Origin: a virus
Direction: 5' to 3' (one strand)
Length of the DNA: 44,495 nucleotides
Virus record (IMG/VR): IMGVR_UViG_3300042879_001129
Span: 1 to 44,495 of that record
Below, one piece after another: positions 35,636 through 44,495 of this stretch. Under the pieces are notes generated by a model. The model was not told where the DNA came from and ran no database searches. It worked only from the letters and a program-made list of their open reading frames with translations. Position 1 is the stretch's first letter. Each line of letters begins with the position of its first letter. Made by a program: the position numbers and the translations under genes.

Positions 35636-37219
35636 ATGAGCGATCCAATCGGCATGGGCGACGAGGAAGAAGACGACATCCTTGATGGAGGTGAGGGTGG
35701 CTCCGAACCGCTAGCCCCATCTCCGATGGAACCCCGCGTCTCTGGTGGGGGTAGGCCGGATGCGATCCTCCAGTTGCTCGCGCAGGCGACGCGCACGGGA
35801 TCTCAAGGCGAGCCTCGTCCGTCCTACGCAGCGGACATCGCCGGGGCGCAGAACCGCATCTCCAGGATTCTTGCGTCTGGCTTGAGGGGTTTGGAAGAGA
35901 CCAGCGGGCTTGAGCGCATCGGTCAGGCCGCGATGCAGACCCTTGCCGGGCAGGGGCGCATCTCATTCCCGCAGGCAGAGGCGGCGGCGCAGCAGCAGGA
36001 TCTTTCGCGCGCGTACAACATCGCCAATGCGCTCTCCGGGCTGGCAAAGTCAGAGGGGACCGGAAGGTTGACGGCAGCGCAGGAATTGAACTTTCTGATG
36101 CGTGGTCAAGAGGGTGAACGTCGCGAGCGAACGAACTTCTCCAACAACACCATGACGATGATCCGCTCTGCGGTTGCAAATCTGGAGAACCCCGGCGAGG
36201 GAATTGCCTTCATCGACCGGCGGATGCGCGAGCTTGGCGCTAAGTCGGAAACTCCTCTTGACAAGCTTGCCGAGATCCGTGGTCAAGCGCTTGGGGAGTT
36301 GTCCTCCCAGAGGTTCCGCACGAAGAAGGAAGGCAAGGGTGGCGGCGGCGGGGCTGAGGCCATTGGATTCCCGCTCAATGAGGATGGGACGCCCAACTTC
36401 TTTGCAAGCATTGGAAGGCCCAAGAACGCCACGGAGCGAGCTTGGAATGCCGCGACCCCAGTCCAGCGCAGGATGATCCTTGAGCGCGCCATTGAGAAGG
36501 CGACTGGAGAGGGCGAGTCCGCTGGGTTTGACATTGAAGTCGGAGAAGGGGGCACAAGGGTTTCCTATGGCAAACCCGGTGAGAAGGCGTATGGCAAGGC
36601 AGTCGCAGAATACGAGGTCTCAAGGGAAGCGTTTGAAGCGGTCAAGCCGGTAATTTCTCGCATGAATGCTGCGATTGACCAGTTCGGCGCGGGTATCCTC
36701 GGACCAGTCGGGGCATTGAGCCAAAGCTACAGCGCGCTCTCTCAACAGGTTGGGGCGTTGTTTGGCGGAAACTTGCCAAAGGACTTGAGGGGCAGCGAGA
36801 GGGAGATTGCCTCTCGGTTCAATAGCGTGATGTCTCAGGCTGGCATGGCTGACACAAATCTCGCTCAAATATTGTCAACAAACAACTCTGCTGCCGCAGC
36901 GACGATGAAGACGAACCTCATCTTCCTGACCTACTACGTTGCAAAGATCCTCGATAGCCGTGGCGCAATCTCCAATGGAGACGTCAAGACAATCATGAGC
37001 GCGGTTGGGAATAGTTGGGGTTCTGCGACAGATGCAAAGGCATCTCTGAGTGCTGCGCTTCAGTTGCTTCAGGACAAGGTGGATGCAAAGGAGGCTGCGG
37101 TTAAGAGGTTGGCTCCAAGAAAGCGCGGAGAACCCGCCGCCCCAGCCCAGCCCGCCGCCCCCGCCGCTAGTGCGCCGCAGCAGCCCGCCGCTCCCTCTGA
37201 TCCAGCAGGCATACGCTGA
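35636..37219 (+). CDS. Internal virion / ejection protein, medium (527 aa)
   Basis: A 527-residue, mainly helical protein. The N-terminus is acidic (MGDEEEDDILDGG), and the middle has 'MTMIRSAVANLENPGEGIAFIDRRM'. Residues about 320-480 are a helical bundle containing an amphipathic/hydrophobic segment (FGAGILGPVGALSQSYSALS, then NLIFLTYYVAKILDSRG). The last ~30 residues are Pro/Ala/Gln-rich. By order this is the T7 gp15-like ejection protein. Overlaps the next start by one base. Confidence 0.65.
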   Translation: MSDPIGMGDEEEDDILDGGEGGSEPLAPSPMEPRVSGGGRPDAILQLLAQATRTGSQGEPRPSYAADIAGAQNRISRILASGLRGLEETSGLERIGQAAMQTLAGQGRISFPQAEAAAQQQDLSRAYNIANALSGLAKSEGTGRLTAAQELNFLMRGQEGERRERTNFSNNTMTMIRSAVANLENPGEGIAFIDRRMRELGAKSETPLDKLAEIRGQALGELSSQRFRTKKEGKGGGGGAEAIGFPLNEDGTPNFFASIGRPKNATERAWNAATPVQRRMILERAIEKATGEGESAGFDIEVGEGGTRVSYGKPGEKAYGKAVAEYEVSREAFEAVKPVISRMNAAIDQFGAGILGPVGALSQSYSALSQQVGALFGGNLPKDLRGSEREIASRFNSVMSQAGMADTNLAQILSTNNSAAAATMKTNLIFLTYYVAKILDSRGAISNGDVKTIMSAVGNSWGSATDAKASLSAALQLLQDKVDAKEAAVKRLAPRKRGEPAAPAQPAAPAASAPQQPAAPSDPAGIR

Positions 37220-40200
37220 TGACTAAGCTCCAAGAGTTCCGCCAAAAATATCAAGGCGCATACGACGACTTGGACGACCAGCAGCTTGCGGACGCACTCC
37301 ATCGCAAGTTCTATAGCGACATGCCGCGAGCGGAGTTTGACACCAAGATTGGACTGACCCCTGCTCAAGCGGCAGCCGCTCCCGAAGCGCCTCAGCAGCA
37401 GCCAGCTCAGTCATTTGCTGTTGAGGGTCCGCCAAGGCCGCAATTCCCCCTCCCAACCGCCATGGGGGCATACGAGTTCTTGAGGACCGGAGGTGGGGAT
37501 GCTGCCAAGAGGCAGCTTGAGTCGGAGAGTCAGGCTCTTGGCTCCAGCATCCAGATTGGAGAGGCTCCCTTTGCTGCTCGCGCCAAGGCAGCGTTTGGCA
37601 TGGAGGGTTCCAAGCCACTTGAGCAGTTGATGCCAGACTATGATTTCAGGACCATCGAAAGCGAAGGTCCACTCAAGGGCAAGCAACTGTACCGTCGCAA
37701 GAACTCGTCTGATCCGTGGTCAACGGTTGATAACCCGTACCTTGTTACCGGGACGGACGTTGGCGTGGCGCTTGGTGGCTCTGCTGCCCCGACGCTTGGC
37801 GGTATTGCCCTGTCGGTACTGACAAAAGGAAGGTTTCTTCCATTTGCGTCTGGGACTGGAAGTGGTGGTGGAGAGGTAATCCGCCAGAAGATTGGCGAGA
37901 ACATCTTTGGCTTATCGCCAACCCCTCCGGGCGTCGATACGAATGCACCTGAGTATCGTCAGGCACCCGGTTCAATGACTCGGGAGCAGATGACCTCTGT
38001 TGGGCGTGAGGCTCTTGTAGGCACGCTCTCACCCATTGTTGGCAATGCCGTAGTCAATGCCTACACCCGGATCTTTGGTGCCGGTGCCGCCCTGCCGACG
38101 TTGAACGTCGCTTCGTATGAGAAAGCATTCCGCGCCATTGAGCAGGAGCTTGTGAGGATTCTTGGGCCGGAAGAGGCGCGCAATGCGATGGCCCGTCTCT
38201 CTGCCTCAGACGTTGCCGCGTCTCTTGCACAGGGCGGCATCCTGGACGCGCAGATCAACCGCATTCGTGCGTCGGCTGGGGCTGGAAGCGAAGCGTTCCG
38301 CATTGCAGAGCTGAAGAAGCAGCAATACCTAGAGAGCCTTGGGCGCAGGCTCCTTGGCATGGATGGAAGCGAGGTCAGCCCGACCGAAGTTGGGCGTGGG
38401 GTTGCCGCCAATGCCCCTCAAGGCTCCCGCCCTTCCTCAAATGTTCTCTCGGCCTCCGAGATAGAGCAGAGGGCTGGGGCCATCCAATCCCTTGGAGAGG
38501 AGCGTCGAAACCAGCTTGGAATGCAAGCCGTTGAGTCGATGTCTGCCGGTCGCGCCGCTCCCGTCGCGGGGAACACGCAAAGCATCATGCAGACGGTTGA
38601 GGGGGCTGCGCCTGCTGGCACTTCGGTTACGGGGCAGCAGACCATCAATCCGCGCAGTCCGTGGGTTGGCGCGCAGATCAGGACTGCGATCAACGATGCC
38701 TACGAGCGTGTGACGGCTGATCTCGGGCTTGATTTCCGACGCATTGAGCAGGCGCTTGCGGGGCAAACCGTCGCTCCGACCTCTCTCCAGCAAGCCGTTG
38801 TCCGATATGAAGACATCCTCCAGCGTCGCACATTCCCCTCCCTGTCACCGGAAGACGACAGGGTTGTTCGCGACTTCATTGATCGTGCCTTTGAGCGTGA
38901 TGCCGAAGGGGCAATCATTGGGCTGCGTAACCGCTCCTACGAGGAACTGCGCCAGGATTCTTCCAATCTCAAGAAGGCAATCAGAGACTCCAACAAGGGC
39001 AACTGGTCTGGCGACATCCAGATGCTCCGTGACCTCGCGGATGCCATAGACAACGACATCTATCGGCTTGTTCGCGGCGCTCCGAATGGAGAGCAGCTTG
39101 CGGCTCGCCTTGAGGCGAACAATGGCGCTTGGCGCGAGGCCATGGACCTGTTTGAGCGTTCTGGCGCTGGAAAGGTCAGAAGGCTCCGCACGGGCGGCGC
39201 TGAGTTGATGCAGGACGAGCAGATCGCCTCGCGTGTAGCCAACGATGCAGAGTTCTCCAACAGCGTATTTGAGTCATTGCAGGGACCGGAAAACGCAGCG
39301 GTTCGGGCTACCATCGCCGCAACCCTACGGTGGGAACTCATCCGCCGCGCCGCTCCGGGGACTGGTCGCAATGTCAATCGCGAAGCTCTTGAGAACGTCA
39401 TCCGGGATAAGCAGTCGCAGTTGAACCAATGGCTTGGTCCAGATGAGATCAACGCCTTGCGAACAAATGCCGACGAGATCCTCCGCGTCAGGGACGCAAT
39501 GGGTGTCGGGCGCAACACCAGTTTTGAGGATTGGTTCGACAAGTCGTTCTGGAACGGCAACCCAGGCGATGTCGGCGTTGCCTTGCAGAGGCTTCGGACA
39601 GCCCTCCCCGCCGATGGCCCAGGAGGAAGCAGGCAGACCATTGAGACCTTGCAGGCCCTTACGAGGCAGAGGGTCTACTCGACCTACACCAAACTTGATG
39701 AGAACGGGCGTCGCGTGTTTGATCCCGACAGCTTCTTCAAGGACATGCTCGACAGCGAAGGAAAGCGCAACCAGTTCTTTTCCCAAGTTTTCGGACCAGA
39801 ATACGCTGCGCGAGCCAATGCAATAGCGGAGGGTATCTCCAAGTACGGCATTGCGATCAAGTCTCAGGCAGACGCTGCAAGGGCTAGGTACACGACTGAC
39901 GCGGCGCGTGGTCGCGCATCCAATGCCCTGAACGACTACCTCAACGCGCAAGACGACAGGGTGAAGGACTTCCTCGGAGTATCCAAGGACAACTTCAACG
40001 CGACCAAATGGTTTGACGAGCGATGGGGTGAGGCTGACGCCGGTCGCATTGAGAGGATCGTCAACTTCCTCGGCAAGGATTCGGAAACGGTCAAGAACAT
40101 CCAGAACCTTGCCCTGAACCGCATTTACCGTGAGATCACGACGCTCTCTAAGGGCATGAAGGGAAGCGCAACGGCTGGCCCAGAGTTCGCAATCAACGAG

Positions 40201-40728
40201 GAGGCCCTCGTCAATCTTGTCAGGGACCCCGCCCGGAAAGACTGGCTGGTTTCCTTGTTTGGGTCTCCCGATGCTGCATACGCCCAGCTTGACAAGCTCG
40301 CCACGACGGTTTCGCTCCTGTCTCCTGGTCAGTCTCGCACCATCCTGACGCAAGCCACCGATCCTGCGCTTGTCTCCATTGAGCAGTTGAGGCGTCTGAG
40401 GAACGTCGCGTTTGGGCCTTTGAACCCCAATAGCCGACTGATGACCCGTATGATGGAATGGGGCAGCGACCAGTTGAGGGATAGGGCGGCGCGAGCGTTG
40501 GTGTCGCCCGATGAGTTCCTTCGCCTACAGCAACTGCTCCAAAGGACGGAGGCTGGCGAGATAACTGCCGGTGTTGTTGCCAGACCGGCGGTTGAATGGA
40601 TGCTTCCCAACTCCACGGTCGGTGCGCTTGCCACGGTCAAGGAGCTTATCGGAGGCGCAATCTCTGGTGCCGCATCTGGCGTCCAGAACGTGATGGGAAG
40701 CCGTAACTCTGAGAGAGGAAACCGATGA
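37219..40728 (+). CDS. Internal virion / ejection protein, large (1169 aa)
   Basis: The largest protein of the genome, 1169 residues, helical. It starts with 'LQEFRQKYQGAYDDLDDQQLADALHRKFYSDMP', an N-terminal motif found on large phage internal proteins. There is a hydrophobic patch at about 172-205 (VGVALGGSAAPTLGGIALSV) and repeated charged helices thereafter. No lytic transglycosylase or protease signature was seen. By size and position it is analogous to T7 gp16. Codon use is slightly less GC-rich than the early block. Confidence 0.68.
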   Translation: MTKLQEFRQKYQGAYDDLDDQQLADALHRKFYSDMPRAEFDTKIGLTPAQAAAAPEAPQQQPAQSFAVEGPPRPQFPLPTAMGAYEFLRTGGGDAAKRQLESESQALGSSIQIGEAPFAARAKAAFGMEGSKPLEQLMPDYDFRTIESEGPLKGKQLYRRKNSSDPWSTVDNPYLVTGTDVGVALGGSAAPTLGGIALSVLTKGRFLPFASGTGSGGGEVIRQKIGENIFGLSPTPPGVDTNAPEYRQAPGSMTREQMTSVGREALVGTLSPIVGNAVVNAYTRIFGAGAALPTLNVASYEKAFRAIEQELVRILGPEEARNAMARLSASDVAASLAQGGILDAQINRIRASAGAGSEAFRIAELKKQQYLESLGRRLLGMDGSEVSPTEVGRGVAANAPQGSRPSSNVLSASEIEQRAGAIQSLGEERRNQLGMQAVESMSAGRAAPVAGNTQSIMQTVEGAAPAGTSVTGQQTINPRSPWVGAQIRTAINDAYERVTADLGLDFRRIEQALAGQTVAPTSLQQAVVRYEDILQRRTFPSLSPEDDRVVRDFIDRAFERDAEGAIIGLRNRSYEELRQDSSNLKKAIRDSNKGNWSGDIQMLRDLADAIDNDIYRLVRGAPNGEQLAARLEANNGAWREAMDLFERSGAGKVRRLRTGGAELMQDEQIASRVANDAEFSNSVFESLQGPENAAVRATIAATLRWELIRRAAPGTGRNVNREALENVIRDKQSQLNQWLGPDEINALRTNADEILRVRDAMGVGRNTSFEDWFDKSFWNGNPGDVGVALQRLRTALPADGPGGSRQTIETLQALTRQRVYSTYTKLDENGRRVFDPDSFFKDMLDSEGKRNQFFSQVFGPEYAARANAIAEGISKYGIAIKSQADAARARYTTDAARGRASNALNDYLNAQDDRVKDFLGVSKDNFNATKWFDERWGEADAGRIERIVNFLGKDSETVKNIQNLALNRIYREITTLSKGMKGSATAGPEFAINEEALVNLVRDPARKDWLVSLFGSPDAAYAQLDKLATTVSLLSPGQSRTILTQATDPALVSIEQLRRLRNVAFGPLNPNSRLMTRMMEWGSDQLRDRAARALVSPDEFLRLQQLLQRTEAGEITAGVVARPAVEWMLPNSTVGALATVKELIGGAISGAASGVQNVMGSRNSERGNR

Positions 40729-40892
40729 AGAAGATGAACAAAGGCCAGAAGAAGGTCGAGAAGGTGATGGGCGAATACAAGCGAGGTACGCTCAACAGCG
40801 GCTCCCCGCGCGGTCCCGTCGTCAAGAAGCGGGGGCAGGCCATCGCCATTGCCCTCTCGGAAGCAGGCATGTCCAAGAAGCGGAGGAAGTGA
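40725..40892 (+). CDS. Small basic DUF6496-like protein, 55 aa
   Basis: The protein reads KKVEKVMGEYKRGTLNSGSP then RGPVVKKRGQAIAIALSEAG, a near match to the DUF6496 pattern (KVMxEFKxGTLxSGS...QAIAIALSEAG), ending in KKRRK. Its function is unknown; it is found near phage tail and internal protein genes. The ATG overlaps the previous stop. Confidence 0.7.
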   Translation: MKKMNKGQKKVEKVMGEYKRGTLNSGSPRGPVVKKRGQAIAIALSEAGMSKKRRK

Positions 40893-41080
40893 TGCCCAGC
40901 CACTACAACCATGAGAAGACCGAGTCCAAGGCCGAGAAGGCCCGCGAGTACGGCGGCGGCAAGAAGTCCATGGCCTCCTGCAAGGTGAACTGCCAGTACC
41001 CAACTGGCACGATCCCCTCGGCCAAGGTATCCATGGGGGCGCAGAAGACGAACCCCGCCCGCCGGAACCGCAGCTACTGA
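40892..41080 (+). CDS. Small hypothetical protein, 62 aa
   Basis: Starts at 40892 after GGAGGAA, overlapping the previous stop. It is basic and polar: KTESKAEKAREYGGGKK, a CKVNC pair in the middle and PARRNRSY at the end. No domain. Similar small basic proteins accompany DUF6496-type genes in other phages. Confidence 0.55.
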   Translation: MPSHYNHEKTESKAEKAREYGGGKKSMASCKVNCQYPTGTIPSAKVSMGAQKTNPARRNRSY

Positions 41081-41087
41081 GGGTGCC

Positions 41088-41792
41088 ATGACTGCCCTGT
41101 CGAAGTCCGCGCTCAAGGCCCTCTGGAAGGCTTACTTCCAGCCGACAAGTGCGGACTTCTCCAACCTCATCGACTCCTGGGCTGACTACCAAGAGGCCCT
41201 CGCGGTGGCGACCAACCTCGTCTCGGCAGGGCAGACGGGCGTCCCGCGTTTCATCAGTTCCACCTCGGCAAGCATCCTCCCGGTCGGGGCCACGGGCATT
41301 GCCCTCCTCTCGGCAGCCACCACGACGGCAGCCCAAACGGCCATTGGGGCCGGGACGGTTGGGGCGAGGGTCTTCTCTGCTGCGACCACGGCAGCGGCCA
41401 TCACGGGCCTTGGGGCGGGGACGCTCGGCAGCGATGTCTTCGTCGCCGGTCAGGCCAACAGCGGTGCAGCGGTCTTCGGTGCCATCAACTCCATGGGCAC
41501 CACGGCTGGCACGATCACGCTGAACCTGAACACCGCGCTCAACCACCGCATGGTCCTCTCGGGTGCCGTGACGTTCAACGCCCCCACGGGTGCGGTGCCG
41601 GGTGCGACCGGGGTGATCGAGTGCATCCAGAACGCTTCGGGCAACCAAGCCGCGACGTTCACCAATTCGTGGATCTGGGAGGGCGGGTCGTTCCCCGGAT
41701 TGTCCACGACCGCATCGGCGCGTGACATGGTTGCGTACTTCGTCGCGGAGACGAGCGTGATCTACGCGCGCATCAGCACCGGATTTGCCTGA
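41088..41792 (+). CDS. Fibre-like tail protein with shared N-terminal anchor motif, 234 aa
   Basis: The N-terminus ALKALWKAYFQPTSADFSNLIDSWADYQEA follows the same pattern as the protein at 31495 (LKxxF...PTxxDFxNLIDS). It is followed by an Ala/Thr/Gly-rich repeated region (ATTTAAQTAIGAGTVGARVFSAATTAAAITGLGAGTLG) and a C-terminal beta part with 'NALNHRMVLSGAV'-type and 'WIWEGGSFPGLSTTASARDMVAYF'. A tail fibre or its adaptor. One-base overlap with the next gene. Confidence 0.6.
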   Translation: MTALSKSALKALWKAYFQPTSADFSNLIDSWADYQEALAVATNLVSAGQTGVPRFISSTSASILPVGATGIALLSAATTTAAQTAIGAGTVGARVFSAATTAAAITGLGAGTLGSDVFVAGQANSGAAVFGAINSMGTTAGTITLNLNTALNHRMVLSGAVTFNAPTGAVPGATGVIECIQNASGNQAATFTNSWIWEGGSFPGLSTTASARDMVAYFVAETSVIYARISTGFA

Positions 41793-44149
41793 TGTTCGGC
41801 GCGCATCCGATGTTCCGCATCGGTGGTGGTCAGGGCTACCAGATCACCAACTCGCTGCGCTTCCGCGCGAGCAACAGCGCGCACCTCACCCGCACCCCAG
41901 CAAGCGGAGGGAGCCAGACCACCTACACTTTCTCCTATTGGATGAAGAGGGGCGCTCTAGGGGCGCAGCAGACGCATTTCTCCGTAGCCACGAACTCCCA
42001 AAATTATTTTGTCTTGGGGTTTGGCTTCATAAACAACAACGATCAACTTGATTTTCTTTACGCTGAAAGCAACGTCATTACGGCGAGGAAGCAGACCTCT
42101 CGCGTCTTCAGGGACCCGTCTGCTTGGTATCATGTCGTGGCGGTCCTAGACACCACCAATGCAACCGCCGCAGATCGTCTTCGCATCTACATCAACGGAG
42201 TGCGGGAGACTTCATTTTCTGCGTCCACAGATCCGACGCAAAATACCAACCAGCACGGATGGAACACGGCAGTCGCAAACTACATCGGCGTTGCCAAGCC
42301 CACCTATGCGCTCTACCACGATGGATACCTCGCCAATGTCTACTTCATCGACGGCCAAGCCCTGACGCCCTCGTCGTTCGGCCAGACCGACGCCACCACG
42401 GGCGTGTGGGTGCCGAAGTCGTACTCTGGCACGTTTGGCACCAACGGCTTCTTCCTTCAGTTCAAGGACGCCGCCAGCACCACCACCATCGGCTACGACA
42501 CCTCTGGCAACTCCAACAACTTCACGACGAGCGGCATCTCGGTGACCTCGGGCGTGACGTTCGACCAGATGACCGACACGCCGACGAACAACTATGCGGT
42601 GTGGTCCCCGATTGATAGGGGGGACACGGGCCTTGATGTGACGAACGGAAATCTTGGCTACACGATCAGCAATGCAGCATCTGGGTTTTGCCGGGCATCT
42701 TTCTCTGCATCGACTGGCAAGTGGTATTGGGAACTCACGGCTGGAGCAAATTGGACGGCTTCCCCGCAGCATGGAATCTCGCCAGTAAGCGCAGTCAACA
42801 CTAGCGATGCTACCAGCGGTGGGGGATATGGTTTCGAGAGCGCCGCTACCTCTCGCTTGTTTGCCAACGGAGCGGCGACGGGAAATTACGGATCGCAGAT
42901 CAACTCTGGCGATGTGTTGATGATTGCGGTCGATTTCGACGCAGGGAAAATCTGGTACGGAAGGAACGGAACTTGGTTTGGTTCTCCAGCCGGTGATCCC
43001 GCTGCCGGGACCAACCAGTCCCAAACGATCTCAACCGGCGTGATTTACGCGCCGATGTTCGGCAGGGATAGTTCTAACGCGACGACCACGAATTACGTCA
43101 ACTTCGGTCAGCGCGCCTTCGCCTACACCCCGCCCAGCGGCTTCAAGGCGCTGAACACCGCGAACCTTTCTGTCCCGACGATCAAGAAGCCCTCGCTCTA
43201 CATGGACGCCACGCTGCGTACTGGCACGGGCGCGACGGCGAGCTTGTCTTCGCTGGGCTTCCAGCCGGACCTCGTGTGGATCAAGAGCCGCAGCGCGGCA
43301 ACCGATCATGGCCTCTACGATGCTGTTCGTGGCGTCCAGAAACAGCTTGAGAGCAATACGACGACCGCAGAAACAACTGAAACCACCGGCCTGACTGCGT
43401 TCAGCAGCAACGGCTACACAGTCGGCGCTCTGGCCCAACTTAACACCAACACCGCGACCTATGTGGACTGGGCGTGGAAAGAAAGCGTTACATCTGGATT
43501 TGACATCGTGACGTATGTTGGAAACGGGACCAACCGCACGATCAGCCATAATCTTGGCGCGGTCCCAAAGCTCATCATCGTTCGCTCTCGCGAGGCGACC
43601 AGCACCGGACGATGGCTTGTTCAGCACGGCACCTACGGAGCGGCGCGTTACGCCTACCTAAACGAGACTTTCGCCTTTGACACGGCAAATGCCAACCTTC
43701 GCTGGAACTCAACTGATCCGACAAGCAGCGTGTTTAGCCTTGGCACATCAAGCGACGGCAATCATACCGGCGACAACTACGTCGGCTATCTATTCGCCGA
43801 GATTGCGGGCTTCTCGCGCATCAGCTCGTACACAGGCAACGCCAGCGCGGACGGACCGTTTGTGTGGTGCGGATTTAGGCCCCGCTGGATTATGATAAAG
43901 GACGCAACGGCCGCAAATCTTGATTGGCGAATCTACGATACTGTCAGAGAGACATTCAACGAAATGGGTGGTGGTCTGGAGGCTGGAGACGCTGCCGCCG
44001 AAAACTATGCTACTTCCGTTCGTGCCATTGATGTTCTTTCCAATGGCTTCAAAATACGAGTGTCCGCATCAGGCTTGAACGGGTCTGGTGTGACATTTGT
44101 ATTTGCCGCGTTTGCCGAAGCTCCATTCAAGTATGCGAGGGCACGATGA
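41792..44149 (+). CDS. Receptor-binding-type tail protein: LamG-like, SPRY-like and DUF7483-like domains
   Basis: A 785-residue mosaic. Residues about 17-225 form a concanavalin/LamG sandwich (YTFSYWMKRG, DPSAWYHVVAVLDTTN, RLRIYINGVRETSF, 'DGYLANVYFIDGQALTPSSFG'). Residues about 275-460 are SPRY-like (GKWYWELT, 'GDVLMIAVDFDAGKIWYGRNGTW'). Residues about 460-785 match a phage tail domain with LGFQPDLVWIKSRS, 'GLYDAVRGVQKQLESNTTT', 'GFDIVTYVGNGTNRTISHNLG'. Such domain sets bind carbohydrates, so host recognition is likely. It ends with an ATGA overlap into the membrane protein at 44146. Confidence 0.72.
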   Translation: MFGAHPMFRIGGGQGYQITNSLRFRASNSAHLTRTPASGGSQTTYTFSYWMKRGALGAQQTHFSVATNSQNYFVLGFGFINNNDQLDFLYAESNVITARKQTSRVFRDPSAWYHVVAVLDTTNATAADRLRIYINGVRETSFSASTDPTQNTNQHGWNTAVANYIGVAKPTYALYHDGYLANVYFIDGQALTPSSFGQTDATTGVWVPKSYSGTFGTNGFFLQFKDAASTTTIGYDTSGNSNNFTTSGISVTSGVTFDQMTDTPTNNYAVWSPIDRGDTGLDVTNGNLGYTISNAASGFCRASFSASTGKWYWELTAGANWTASPQHGISPVSAVNTSDATSGGGYGFESAATSRLFANGAATGNYGSQINSGDVLMIAVDFDAGKIWYGRNGTWFGSPAGDPAAGTNQSQTISTGVIYAPMFGRDSSNATTTNYVNFGQRAFAYTPPSGFKALNTANLSVPTIKKPSLYMDATLRTGTGATASLSSLGFQPDLVWIKSRSAATDHGLYDAVRGVQKQLESNTTTAETTETTGLTAFSSNGYTVGALAQLNTNTATYVDWAWKESVTSGFDIVTYVGNGTNRTISHNLGAVPKLIIVRSREATSTGRWLVQHGTYGAARYAYLNETFAFDTANANLRWNSTDPTSSVFSLGTSSDGNHTGDNYVGYLFAEIAGFSRISSYTGNASADGPFVWCGFRPRWIMIKDATAANLDWRIYDTVRETFNEMGGGLEAGDAAAENYATSVRAIDVLSNGFKIRVSASGLNGSGVTFVFAAFAEAPFKYARAR

Positions 44150-44495
44150 TCTCCATTCTGTATGCGGCATGGTGCGCGTTCTGCTGGCGGTTGCGAGGGG
44201 GAATGATCAGCCAGATCACGCTTCAGCGTTTCGGCTATGCGCTCTCAACGGGCGAGACAAGGATGGCTTGCGCGTTCCTCATGGCGCTGCCGCTTGCCAT
44301 CTTCAATCCGTGGCTCCTATCGGTCGCTCCTGCGGCCTTCGCCGCCATGACCCTCGGTTACTTCGACAAGTCGATGGGGCTCGAGGAACCGGGCCGCGAC
44401 CATGCGTTCCTCGCGCTCTGGGGCGTCGCGGTGGTGGCGATCATGTTGGTGCCAATCGCGATCCTGCATCGCTCTCCGTTGATGCTGGCCTTCTC
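44146..44495 (+). CDS. Small multi-TM membrane protein, N-terminal part (continues at 1-149)
   Basis: Starts ATG at 44146 overlapping the previous stop (ATGA), runs off the right end and is completed by 1-149, giving 158 residues. Hydrophobic segments at about 41-71, 87-107, 110-128 and 143-157, with a conserved-looking GYFDKSMGLEEPGRDHAFLA between the first two. No known family recognised; a lysis or host-membrane role is inferred from its position at the head of the lysis genes. Confidence 0.75.
   Translation, partial: MISILYAAWCAFCWRLRGGMISQITLQRFGYALSTGETRMACAFLMALPLAIFNPWLLSVAPAAFAAMTLGYFDKSMGLEEPGRDHAFLALWGVAVVAIMLVPIAILHRSPLMLAF
44474..44495. repeat. Right copy of 22-base terminal overlap
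   Basis: Identical to bases 1-22. See the left copy for the reasoning that this is a circular closing overlap. Confidence 0.9.

Noticed and set aside
1-44495. tRNA, rRNA or CRISPR elements
   Set aside because: No cloverleaf with a TTCRANNY-type loop and CCA end, and no regularly spaced repeats were seen by eye; a tRNAscan run would be decisive.

Overview
The window is an essentially complete genome of a tailed phage with a short-tail (podovirus-like) gene set. It is about 44.47 kb once a 22-base overlap between its two ends is removed: bases 1-22 are repeated exactly at 44474-44495, and an open reading frame starting at 44146 runs across the junction and stops at 149. The sequence is therefore a circular assembly. 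GC is high (roughly 60 % by eye). Genes are packed, with ATGA/GTGA stop-start overlaps and GGAGG-type ribosome sites. The endolysin and holin families, the ERF/YqaJ recombination pair, the XF1762-type protein and the glycan genes suggest a Gram-negative host, most likely an alphaproteobacterium. That host assignment is an inference.

There are two transcription blocks. The leftward (minus-strand) block, 12615 down to 3195, is probably early. It begins with small unknown and membrane proteins, then a stand-alone DnaA domain IV-like protein (10845-11147), an HNH endonuclease, a C5-cytosine DNA methyltransferase, a run of small proteins, a FWxxYP-type replication protein, and a recombination set: YqaJ-type exonuclease, ERF annealing protein and a small protein with an SSB-like acidic tail. 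The rightward block starts at 13309 and continues through the end of the window and over the circular junction to 3198. It encodes terminase, a cargo island, portal, a GroES-like co-chaperonin, scaffold, capsid, neck and tail proteins, three internal virion (ejection) proteins, a receptor-binding-type tail protein, and the lysis genes (coiled-coil/TM protein, 3-TM holin, GH108 endolysin). The two blocks converge at 3195-3198, where one TTAA supplies both stop codons.

The divergent control region 12616-13308 has no convincing gene. It holds a leftward promoter candidate, a perfect sigma-54 type -24/-12 match pointing right, direct repeats, and a 14-base palindrome lying on the terminase start codon. 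A second gene-free stretch, 10336-10844, next to the DnaA-like gene, is rich in inverted repeats.

The most unusual content is the island between terminase and portal (15827-21521): three glycosyltransferase-like proteins (one fused to a MptE/DUF115-like domain), two SAM methyltransferases, a resolvase-type nuclease, an XF1762-type protein of lower GC, and a helix-turn-helix protein. It looks like a phage-borne glycan assembly and methylation pathway, acting on either virion or host-surface glycans. The second notable point is a Lys-rich 12-residue micro-ORF with an almost perfect anti-16S ribosome site. Two hairpins follow it, the second of which buries the ribosome site of the GroES-like gene just upstream of scaffold and capsid. 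No DNA polymerase, RNA polymerase, integrase, CI-type repressor, tRNA or CRISPR was recognised.
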